This document shows, one piece after another, positions 1-5,768 of a DNA stretch of 10,161 nucleotides. The translations under genes and the position numbers were made by a program. This DNA comes from Halothece sp. MAG (GTDB lineage: Bacteria > Cyanobacteriota > Cyanobacteriia > Cyanobacteriales > Rubidibacteraceae): assembly GCA_018610095.1 (NCBI GenBank), contig JAHEOB010000080.1, positions 1 to 10,161 of the forward strand, written 5' to 3'. Numbering within the stretch: the stretch's first letter is position 1; each line of letters opens with the position of its first letter. The notes beneath the pieces are model-generated. The model was given only the letters and a program-made list of their open reading frames with translations. It had not been told where the DNA came from and made no database searches.

Positions 1-30
1 GCTAATGGTAATGAAGCTAATGGCAATGAA
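1..30 (+). repeat. Two tandem 15-base units encoding ANGNE
   Basis: Bases 1-15 and 16-30 are the same unit, gctaatggtaatgaa, differing at one third-codon position (ggt/ggc). Each encodes Ala-Asn-Gly-Asn-Glu. The array may continue upstream of the window. The unit length is a multiple of three, so copy-number change would keep the frame. Confidence 0.75.
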
Positions 31-366
31 AAGAATAATGCGGACAATGCTGAACTCGAAGAAATAGAAACCTTCCCCGTGCCTCCAGAAGCTAGTTTGC
101 ACCAACAATTTCAAGAAGCGATTACTGACCAGTCAGGGAATTTCTTTACCTTTACTATGCTTGGGGGGAGGTTAATGAATAGTTTACAAATCAGGTATGG
201 ATTTCATTATCCTGAAGTGCAAATCGTTCAGGATGCGGAATCAGTTAAGCAACTGCATCGCCAGTATCTGCAACAGCAATTTACGCCTCCCTATATTCGC
301 ACTCGTGACTTGAAAAATCCCTTCAGTACCTCTCTAGGGTCTCCAGATTTTCCAGATAATAATTAG
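1..366 (+). CDS. Hypothetical protein, C-terminal part (5' end outside window)
   Basis: The reading frame is open from the first base and ends at TAA 364-366, giving about 121 residues of the C-terminus of a longer protein. A GTG at 79 could be taken as a start, but the frame continues upstream without a stop and the codons there look coding, so the gene is treated as partial. The first visible residues are low-complexity and rich in Asn and Glu, with two copies of ANGNE encoded by a 15-base tandem repeat, then an acidic stretch. After residue ~27 the sequence looks folded, with mixed hydrophobic and aromatic residues (FFTFTMLGGRLMN and a segment with GFHYPEV), and it ends in a polar tail. 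No transmembrane segment is visible. I do not recognise the family. The stop lies 9 bases from the 3' end of the convergent tRNA gene, so no terminator fits between them. Confidence 0.7.
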   Translation, partial: ANGNEANGNEKNNADNAELEEIETFPVPPEASLHQQFQEAITDQSGNFFTFTMLGGRLMNSLQIRYGFHYPEVQIVQDAESVKQLHRQYLQQQFTPPYIRTRDLKNPFSTSLGSPDFPDNN

Positions 367-375
367 AATAATCAA

Positions 376-448
376 TCCAGGGTGCTGGAATCGAACCAGC
401 CTAAACGGAATTATGAGTTCCGCGCCTAAACCGCTCGGCCAACCCTGG
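376..448 (-). tRNA. tRNA with CAU anticodon, probably tRNA-Ile2 (lysidine-modified)
   Basis: The minus strand folds into a complete 73-base cloverleaf. The acceptor stem is CCAGGGT/ACCCTGG with seven pairs and discriminator A. The D arm has a GCC/GGC stem. The anticodon stem is CGGAA/TTCCG around loop CTCATAA (anticodon CAT). The variable loop has five bases and the T stem is GCTGG/CCAGC around TTCGATT. No CCA is encoded, as is common in cyanobacteria. It is not the initiator: C1-G72 is paired and the GGG/CCC anticodon-stem pairs are absent. From memory, the D-arm layout and the AACTCATAATT core resemble plastid trnI-CAU more than elongator trnM, so tRNA-Ile2 read through TilS-made lysidine is favoured. 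Elongator tRNA-Met is the alternative. Confidence 0.95.
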
Positions 449-464
449 TCGTTCCTTTCTTTTT

Positions 465-493
465 ATTGTATTTTATCATTGAGACAAGAGCAA
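465..493 (-). promoter_or_regulatory. Probable sigma-70-type promoter of the tRNA gene
   Basis: On the minus strand TTGCTC (488-493) is followed after exactly 17 bases by TACAAT (465-470), which lies 16 bases before the mature 5' end of the tRNA. The -10 box matches the consensus at five of six positions and the -35 at three of six. An overlapping TAAAAT is a second -10 candidate. Confidence 0.4.
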
Positions 494-542
494 AGACGAC
501 ATCTGATTGGATAATTTACCTTAAGCGCAAAGGTGTCATCTG

Positions 543-866
543 ATGAAAATTAATTCGACTGTGGGATTAATCTTGGTATTACTGCTAGTGTTGACAGGAG
601 TGACTCTTATTAGTGGTATCAAAGCATATATTATAGGCTATGATGCCTTGGAAACAGTCTCCCAACCGAATACTAAACCCAAGCAATCACAATTGGCGAA
701 ACAAGAAAATGAAAGCAATTTGTTGCATGAAGACAAAGTTATTGTTTCAGAAAAGGAAATTCTAGAAGCGGTGAATCAAAAAATGAACCGAGATCAAGCT
801 AAAGCGATTCCCTTACAAGGAAATCCCGAGGCTAAGAAATCAGATAGTTTTGTTGAATCTGAATAA
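543..866 (+). CDS. Small single-pass membrane protein, function unknown
   Basis: This 107-residue protein has an N-terminal hydrophobic segment at about residues 7-31 (MKINSTVGLILVLLLVLTGV and following). A polar, Lys/Glu/Gln-rich tail of about 75 residues follows and looks largely helical or disordered. There is no Cys lipobox and no clear signal-peptidase site, so an uncleaved signal anchor is the simplest reading. The start ATG at 543 is supported by AAGGTG at 530-535, seven bases upstream. The gene lies on the same strand as the DUF155-family gene, 56 bases ahead of it, and may be the first gene of that cluster; a GATAAT at 510-515 could be its -10 box but no good -35 accompanies it. I do not recognise the family, and the tail has no motif that suggests an activity. 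Confidence 0.7.
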   Translation: MKINSTVGLILVLLLVLTGVTLISGIKAYIIGYDALETVSQPNTKPKQSQLAKQENESNLLHEDKVIVSEKEILEAVNQKMNRDQAKAIPLQGNPEAKKSDSFVESE

Positions 867-922
867 GGATTCAAAATTAATTAAGTAGTTTGTTTCTAAG
901 ATAAAAACAGTTTTCTAACTAT

Positions 923-1738
923 ATGCAAACGTTAGCATTTCCCACTCAAAAAACCAATACCCTTACCACCCAAGCGATTTTTTTAGCAGAATCAATTGAC
1001 TGTCGTGCCCTTGAACAGAATTATGATTGTATTGCTTCCTTACCATCAGTGGTTAAAGTGAGTGAAACTGGGCTTGCAATTCTGTTTCACTATGGCGTTG
1101 TGGTTTTATTTGGGTTAACCGAATCAGAAAAAAAGGACTTTCTGCAACAAGTTTTGACTTATGCTAGTGAACCCTTTAATGATCCCGAATTGGAAGATGT
1201 GGAAATTCGACTCAATGCGGAAAAAAGTGAACGGGTAAAAAATGGGGTTCTTTGGTTAAAACAATATAGCGTGGAACATTTACAAATTGTTGCCGATGTT
1301 TTAGGAAAAACTGTAGTCTTAGCCCACTATGAAACGAAACTGGCTTCAGTCTTTGACCAAGTTGAACCGTTTACCGCAAGTTTGCAAAAAAACTATCGAC
1401 TGACCCAACCGGGCAAAGAATTGTTACACCAACTCGGGAGTACCTTTTTATTTCAATATAAAATGGTGGCGCGAGTGGAAATTATTGATAAACCAGAACT
1501 ATTGTGGGAAGTTCCAGAATTAGACAATTTTTATTCTCGCCTGGAAGATGAATATGAAATTCGGGAACGTCATGTAGCTTTAGAACGTAAATTAGATTTA
1601 ATTTATCGCACCTCGCAAAGTGTTCTAGAACTAATGCAGCATCGCACCAGTTTACGGGCAGAATGGTATATTGTCATTCTAATTGTGGTGGAAATTATTT
1701 TGTCCGTTTATGAATTATTTATTAAAGAATCATTATAA
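923..1738 (+). CDS. RMD1/DUF155 (YagE-like) family protein with C-terminal membrane anchor
   Basis: This 271-residue protein has the layout of the RMD1/Sif2/DUF155 family. An N-terminal alpha/beta region contains an LFHYGVVVLFG strand near residues 54-64. A charged helical middle follows, then the hallmark C-terminus: residues ~220-247 form a predicted helix with RTSLRAEWY, running into a hydrophobic anchor at ~248-267. Yeast and human relatives are mitochondrial inner-membrane proteins linked to mitochondrial translation; the role of the bacterial members is not established, so none is assigned. The length is typical and no part appears missing. No strong Shine-Dalgarno sequence precedes ATG 923, a common situation in cyanobacteria. 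The stop TAA (1736-1738) shares its last A with the ATG of the next gene, so translation of the two is probably coupled. Confidence 0.85.
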   Translation: MQTLAFPTQKTNTLTTQAIFLAESIDCRALEQNYDCIASLPSVVKVSETGLAILFHYGVVVLFGLTESEKKDFLQQVLTYASEPFNDPELEDVEIRLNAEKSERVKNGVLWLKQYSVEHLQIVADVLGKTVVLAHYETKLASVFDQVEPFTASLQKNYRLTQPGKELLHQLGSTFLFQYKMVARVEIIDKPELLWEVPELDNFYSRLEDEYEIRERHVALERKLDLIYRTSQSVLELMQHRTSLRAEWYIVILIVVEIILSVYELFIKESL

Positions 1739-2955
1739 TGCGTGTCGTGGTGATTGGGGGTGGGGCGGCAGGTGTCTTTGCAGCGATCACCTGTGCCAGT
1801 ACTGCTTCTAACACCGAAGTTATTATTTTAGAGGCAGGGCGCAAACCGCTTAGCAAAGTGGCTATTTCGGGGGGAGGTCGGTGTAATGTCACCCATCATT
1901 GTTTTGATCCAGCGCAATTAGTACAAGCTTATCCCCGAGGGGGAAAAGCATTACGAGGGGCTTTTACCCGATTTCAACCGCAAGATACCATTGAGTGGTT
2001 TGAAAAGCGAGGAGTTTCTCTTAAAACAGAAACCGACGGACGCATTTTTCCTGTAACCGATAATTCTCAAACTGTGATTGATTGTTTATTGCAAGAAGTA
2101 ACAGCCCACGACATCATTTTGAAAACTGGGGCAAAGGTGCAGTGGGTGAATTATCAAAACCAGCAGTTTATGGTTGACTTAAAAACTGGAGAGGCTTTAA
2201 CAGCAGACCAAGTTCTTCTTGCCACAGGAAGCCAACGCCCACCTTATCAATGGGTAGAACAGTTTGGTCATCATGTTGTACCGTTGGTGCCTTCGTTATT
2301 TACCTTTAAGCTTCAAGATTCTCGATTGCAAGGCTTAGCTGGAATTAGTTTAGACACGGTCAAACTACAATTACAAACCAAGGGAAAACCCAAATATCAG
2401 CAAACGGGAGAATTATTGATTACTCATTGGGGATTATCTGGCCCTGCGGTTTTAAAATTATCTGCCTATGCAGCAAGAGTTTTACATGATGCTGGTTATC
2501 AAATGGGATTAACTATTAATTGGCTACCATCAGAAAATCAAGAAACGATTAAAGAACAATTATTCGCTCAAAAAGCAGAAACGCCTCGTCGTCAAGTTAC
2601 CAGTTTTTCTCCTGTTGCTTTACCCCGTCGCCTTTGGCAACAATTAGCAATGGCGGTGGGAATTGCTGCTGAACAAAAATGGGCTGAAATTTCCAAAAAA
2701 CAAATTAATGCAGTTGCTAAAGAGTTAATTCAAGGGGAGTTTTGGATTGAGGGCAAAGGGGTTTTTAAAGAGGAGTTTGTCACTTGTGGGGGTGTCGATT
2801 TAAAAGAAATCAATTTTCACACCATGGAAAGTAAATTGAGACCTGGACTTTACTTTGCAGGGGAAATCTTAGATATTGATGGCATAACCGGCGGCTTTAA
2901 TTTCCAAAATGCTTGGACAACTGGCTGGTTAGCAGGACAAGCCATGGGAGAATAA
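1738..2955 (+). CDS. NAD(P)/FAD-dependent oxidoreductase, HI0933/BaiN (YhiN) family
   Basis: This 405-residue flavoprotein matches the HI0933-like family from end to end. It opens with a Rossmann dinucleotide fold (VVVIGGGAAG, residues 3-12) and an acidic residue at E32 for the adenosine ribose. Family signatures follow: SGGGRCNVT (44-52), GRIFPVTD (101-108), LATGS (161-165), THWGLSGP (229-236), VTCGGV (348-353), and a C-terminal FAD-binding segment from GLYFAGE through DGITGGFNFQ to NAW (370-393). The protein should be soluble and cytoplasmic. Family members include BaiN, implicated in bile-acid dehydroxylation in gut clostridia, but most have no known substrate and none is inferred here. 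Its ATG overlaps the stop of the DUF155 gene by one base, and lpxD starts 6 bases after its stop, so the three genes probably share a transcript. Confidence 0.92.
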   Translation: MRVVVIGGGAAGVFAAITCASTASNTEVIILEAGRKPLSKVAISGGGRCNVTHHCFDPAQLVQAYPRGGKALRGAFTRFQPQDTIEWFEKRGVSLKTETDGRIFPVTDNSQTVIDCLLQEVTAHDIILKTGAKVQWVNYQNQQFMVDLKTGEALTADQVLLATGSQRPPYQWVEQFGHHVVPLVPSLFTFKLQDSRLQGLAGISLDTVKLQLQTKGKPKYQQTGELLITHWGLSGPAVLKLSAYAARVLHDAGYQMGLTINWLPSENQETIKEQLFAQKAETPRRQVTSFSPVALPRRLWQQLAMAVGIAAEQKWAEISKKQINAVAKELIQGEFWIEGKGVFKEEFVTCGGVDLKEINFHTMESKLRPGLYFAGEILDIDGITGGFNFQNAWTTGWLAGQAMGE

Positions 2956-2961
2956 TCACAA

Positions 2962-4005
2962 ATGCGTTTTAGTGAACTTGTTAAGCATTTTCAAGCCCTT
3001 GCTGAGGTTACTGTGAATGAGATGGATAATCCCGAAATTAAAGGGGTGGCTGCTATTGAAGAGGCAACCGCTAATACGGTTAGCTATATCGAAGGAAATC
3101 GGTTTGCTGACTATCTCAATACTACCCGTGCTAGTGCCCTAATTTTACCTGAGAACCAGCATTTACAACGCCAAGCCACAGAAAAGGGAATTGCTTGGGT
3201 AGCCACCTCTCAACCGCGTTTACTCTTTGCTCGCGCGATCGCGCTGTTTTATCAACCGTTTCAACCCGATCCAGAGATTCACCCGACAGCCGTAATTGAC
3301 TCGTCAGTGGTCATTCCAGAAAATGTTTACATTGGTCCCCATGTGGTCATTTATCCCCATGTCAAAATTAGTAGTGGCGTTAGCATTTATGCCAATGTGG
3401 TGATTTATCCTGATGTCGTACTGCGCGATCGGGCAATTTTACACGCTAACTGTACGATTCAAGAACGTAGTCAAATTGGCAAAGATTGCATCATTCACAA
3501 TGGGGCAATTATTGGCAGCGAAGGATTTGGCTTTGTTCCCACCGCCCAAGGATGGTATAAAATGCAGCAATCGGGTTATGTTGTTCTAGAAGATGGCGTC
3601 GAAATCGGTGCCAATTGCACCCTTGATCGACCCGCCACAGGAGAAACCCGTATTGGACGCAATACCAAATTTGATAATGGGGTTCACATTGGCCATGGCT
3701 GTCACGTTGGGGAAAATTGTGCCTTTGCGGCTAAAGTGACACTTGCAGGAGGCGTAACAGTCGGCAATAATGTGCTATTAGGCGGACAAACTGCTATTGC
3801 CAATCGCGTTACTGTTGGCGATAAGGTCACAGCAACCGGTCAATCAGGAATTACCCATAACGTGAAGTCTGGAGAAGTGGTTTCCAGTTCCCCTGCCGTT
3901 CCCAATCACATTTATTTACGTTCCAGTGCCATTTATAAGCGACTTCCAGAGATGTATCGCACCCTGAAGCGTTTAGTGAAACAGGTGGAAAAACAACAAA
4001 AATGA
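2962..4005 (+). CDS. lpxD: UDP-3-O-(3-hydroxyacyl)glucosamine N-acyltransferase LpxD
   Basis: LpxD catalyses the third step of lipid A synthesis, adding a 3-hydroxyacyl chain from acyl carrier protein to the 2-amino group of UDP-3-O-acylglucosamine in the cytoplasm. The 347-residue length is close to the E. coli enzyme (341). Residues 1-~100 form the uridine-binding domain. Residues ~105-310 are a left-handed beta-helix with repeated hexapeptides such as VIDSSV, NVYIGP and VTVGDK. The last ~35 residues are a basic C-terminal helix. The motif NGVHIGHGCHVGEN (239-252) carries the expected catalytic His, H245, aligned from memory with E. coli H239. GGAG at 2947-2950, inside the end of the previous gene, may serve as a ribosome site. 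The usual lpxC-fabZ-lpxA neighbours are not seen here. A HIP1 octamer lies in the coding region. Confidence 0.96.
   Translation: MRFSELVKHFQALAEVTVNEMDNPEIKGVAAIEEATANTVSYIEGNRFADYLNTTRASALILPENQHLQRQATEKGIAWVATSQPRLLFARAIALFYQPFQPDPEIHPTAVIDSSVVIPENVYIGPHVVIYPHVKISSGVSIYANVVIYPDVVLRDRAILHANCTIQERSQIGKDCIIHNGAIIGSEGFGFVPTAQGWYKMQQSGYVVLEDGVEIGANCTLDRPATGETRIGRNTKFDNGVHIGHGCHVGENCAFAAKVTLAGGVTVGNNVLLGGQTAIANRVTVGDKVTATGQSGITHNVKSGEVVSSSPAVPNHIYLRSSAIYKRLPEMYRTLKRLVKQVEKQQK
3235..3242. repeat. HIP1 octamer GCGATCGC inside lpxD
   Basis: This is a perfect copy of the highly iterated palindrome found in many cyanobacterial genomes. It lies inside coding sequence and is embedded in a longer GC-alternating stretch, GCGCGATCGCGC. 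Confidence 0.95.
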
Positions 4006-4021
4006 GGAGGGTAACCCCTCC
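3991..4021 (-). terminator. Probable intrinsic terminator of psaD, overlapping the end of lpxD
   Basis: Reading the minus strand past the psaD stop, a 6-base-pair stem GGAGGG/CCCTCC with loop GTTA (4006-4021) is followed by TCAT and a T-rich run (TTTTTGTTGTTT, 4002-3991). The hairpin begins 16 bases after the psaD stop codon. On the plus strand the same hairpin follows the lpxD stop directly but lacks a T-tract, so it should work mainly for psaD. The T-rich part is the complement of the last Lys/Gln codons of lpxD. Confidence 0.6.
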
Positions 4022-4037
4022 CCATCCTTAATTTAAA

Positions 4038-4466
4038 CTATACTTCGTAAGGTTCTTTTCCAGTAAACTTCACTTTGGCAGGATCAGGATTATTGCCAAT
4101 TTTACGGTCAATTTTGCCCACATAAGGACGACCTTCGTTAACCGTTTCAGGGAATACCCCATCTTTGGGATGGAGATATTCAATTTCCCCATTGGCATAA
4201 ATGCGATAAATCTTGAAATCCTCAATTTTCGGTTTGAATTTGGTGCGGAATTGCGCCCCTAAGGCGAGACACTGTTCTTTGCGGGCAAAATAGAAAATAT
4301 TTTCCCCCTCACGCATAATGGCAGCACCGCCTGTGGGGAGTTCAAATACTTGTTCCTTGGGGCTAGTCCAAGTAATCGCGTATTTTTCTTCTGTTTCTGC
4401 AGCAGTTAATAAACCGCCTGTATTACCGCCAAATATAGGAGTTTGTCCAGACAGTTGTTCAGTCAT
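4038..4466 (-). CDS. psaD: Photosystem I reaction centre subunit II (PsaD)
   Basis: PsaD is a peripheral subunit on the cytoplasmic (stromal) face of photosystem I. It helps dock ferredoxin, and PsaC assembles stably with it. The 142-residue length is normal. The sequence follows the family throughout: FGGNTGGLL near the N-terminus (12-20), YAITWTSPKEQVFE (29-42), PTGGAAIM (44-51), ARKEQCLALG (61-70), the basic block RTKFKPKIEDFKIYRIY (74-90), YLHPKDGVFPE (97-107) and the C-terminal FTGKEPYEV. Residue 108 is Thr (codon 4143-4145), where the Synechocystis protein has the Lys known as K106 that cross-links to ferredoxin. The gene stands alone, converges on lpxD and diverges from the acyl-CoA-dehydrogenase-like gene. 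Only a weak ribosome site precedes the ATG. Confidence 0.98.
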   Translation of the reverse strand: MTEQLSGQTPIFGGNTGGLLTAAETEEKYAITWTSPKEQVFELPTGGAAIMREGENIFYFARKEQCLALGAQFRTKFKPKIEDFKIYRIYANGEIEYLHPKDGVFPETVNEGRPYVGKIDRKIGNNPDPAKVKFTGKEPYEV

Positions 4467-4536
4467 AGTTACTTTTTGTTAAATCATGACGTTTATCGGC
4501 AATCCTATCACTGTTTTGGCGGGATATTCGTAGTTT

Positions 4537-4542
4537 TGTCAA
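4537..4542 (-). promoter_or_regulatory. Candidate -35 box (TTGACA) upstream of psaD
   Basis: The minus strand has a perfect TTGACA about 70 bases before the psaD start codon. No good -10 box lies at 16-18 bases; the nearest partners (TAGGAT or TGATAG) sit 26-29 bases away. The promoter assignment is therefore tentative and may depend on an activator. Confidence 0.3.
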
Positions 4543-4547
4543 GAACT

Positions 4548-4565
4548 GTTACAATTTGCTGAGAT
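4548..4565 (+). promoter_or_regulatory. Possible HLR1-like (RpaB) site upstream of psaD
   Basis: GTTACAAT at 4548-4555 fits one half of the HLR1 direct repeat, (G/T)TTACA(T/A)(T/A) twice with a 2-base spacer, which the response regulator RpaB binds upstream of photosystem I genes. The second half at the right spacing (GCTGAGAT, 4558-4565) matches only five of eight positions. The site lies just upstream of TTGACA as read toward psaD, which is where an activator would sit. Its orientation is inverted relative to psaD. Confidence 0.25.
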
Positions 4566-4682
4566 TTGCTTATCGCGTGGTTAAACCGATGGCGGGACTG
4601 AGCAACAGCGATCAATAACCATTCTCAAGGTATAGTAATTTAATGTGCTATTGGTTATGGGTGATTTGTTTTTATTGATGAT

Positions 4683-4688
4683 TATAAT
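4683..4688 (+). promoter_or_regulatory. Consensus -10 box (TATAAT) directly before the acyl-CoA-dehydrogenase-like gene
   Basis: A perfect TATAAT ends five bases before the first ATG (4694). Transcription from it would start at about 4694-4697, giving a leaderless or nearly leaderless mRNA. No Shine-Dalgarno sequence is present, which agrees with this. No good -35 box is visible at 17 bases. An alternative TATAGT at 4631-4636 would give a leader of about 50 bases. Confidence 0.4.
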
Positions 4689-4693
4689 CGCTT

Positions 4694-5761
4694 ATGATGC
4701 CAAAACCTGATCAATTACTTACCCCGCTAGAAACGTTTCTGAAAACAGAAATTGCCCCACAAGCTCATCATTTGGATGAAGAAACCACTGCTTTAAAAAA
4801 AGCACTCTGGGAACTGAATCAATTTCAATTATTTGGTTTCCGCATTCCGCAACATTATGGTGGACTAGAGGCTAATTTGGTCACTTTTCGGCAACTACAA
4901 ACCCTGATACCACGTTACTCAGGGGCACTAGCTTTTCTACAAACGCAACATCAAAGTGCTGCCTCTATCATTAGTAAGAGTAACAACCCCACCTTAAAGC
5001 AAACTTACTTACCCACCATGGCAATAGGAGAAACCTTAGTGGGAGTGGGTTTTTCGCAATTGCGACGAACTGATAACCCACCCTTAACAGCAACTCCTGT
5101 TAGTGGTGGCTATCAACTTCAAGGAAATGTGCCTTGGATTACCGGTTATGATATCTTTGAATACTTTATTATTGGAGCAACCCTTCCTGATGGGCAAGCC
5201 CTGTATGGCATGATGCCGTTAACATCGTCTCTAAAGCAGGGTCAGATCAAATTTTCTACCCCAATGGATTTGGCCGTAATGGCATCAACCAATACAGTCA
5301 GTGCCACTGTGGAAGAGGTATTTTTACCAGAACAAGACGTTCTATTTAGGCAAGCTGGGGATGCTATTCATGAAAGTGACAAAAAAAATGTTCTTCATCA
5401 CGGGTTTTATGCCCTCGGTTGTGCTCAAGCAGGATTAGATATTGTTGCCACTGCCGCCGAAAAAAAAGAACTACCTTTTTTACAACAAACCCATGAAACG
5501 CTCCAACAGGAACATGATCGGGTTCGGGAAGCAATGTTTGCTGCGATTGACCCCACCGAAAGCAGTTTTGACTATCGCCTGCAACTCCGTGCCCAAGTGA
5601 TTCGGCTTGCCCAACGTTGTGCCCATGCTGGGGTAATTGCTTCCAGTGGGGCAGCCAATGCCAAAACACATCCTGCTCAACGGGTGTATCGGGAGGCGTT
5701 ATTGTTTTCCGTTTCTGGGCAAACCCAAGCGGTGATGGAGGCTAGCCTTAACCGCTTATAA
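4694..5761 (+). CDS. Acyl-CoA dehydrogenase-fold flavoprotein, substrate unknown
   Basis: This 355-residue protein has the three-part acyl-CoA dehydrogenase fold. An N-terminal helical domain (~1-115) contains FGFRIPQHYGGLEAN (47-61). A beta domain follows (~116-215), with G-N-V-P-W-I-T (144-150) standing for the family's flavin-contacting WIT. A C-terminal helical domain (~225-355) includes HHGFYALGCAQAG (235-247) and YREALLFSVSG (332-342). The family's TEPxAGSD segment is replaced by FSQLRRTDN (120-128). The catalytic Glu of medium-chain enzymes, expected after the YRxAK helix, is not present; Ser/Gly/Gln occupy the region (341-343). It is shorter than the usual ~380 residues. It may be a monooxygenase-like or otherwise divergent member rather than a beta-oxidation enzyme. 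The start must be ATG 4694 or 4697, because an in-frame TAA stands at 4685-4687. It converges on pepA with 7 bases between the stops. Confidence 0.85.
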   Translation: MMPKPDQLLTPLETFLKTEIAPQAHHLDEETTALKKALWELNQFQLFGFRIPQHYGGLEANLVTFRQLQTLIPRYSGALAFLQTQHQSAASIISKSNNPTLKQTYLPTMAIGETLVGVGFSQLRRTDNPPLTATPVSGGYQLQGNVPWITGYDIFEYFIIGATLPDGQALYGMMPLTSSLKQGQIKFSTPMDLAVMASTNTVSATVEEVFLPEQDVLFRQAGDAIHESDKKNVLHHGFYALGCAQAGLDIVATAAEKKELPFLQQTHETLQQEHDRVREAMFAAIDPTESSFDYRLQLRAQVIRLAQRCAHAGVIASSGAANAKTHPAQRVYREALLFSVSGQTQAVMEASLNRL

Positions 5762-5768
5762 AGGGCAA

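Noticed and set aside
79..366. A 95-residue protein starting at GTG 79
   Set aside because: The same frame is open to base 1 with coding-like sequence, so this is the tail of a longer gene rather than a complete small one.
5364..5680. Two minus-strand open frames (5364-5669, 5480-5680) opposite the acyl-CoA-dehydrogenase-like gene
   Set aside because: They overlap a well-supported gene on the other strand, and their translations are rich in His, Trp and Cys with no family resemblance; they are shadows.
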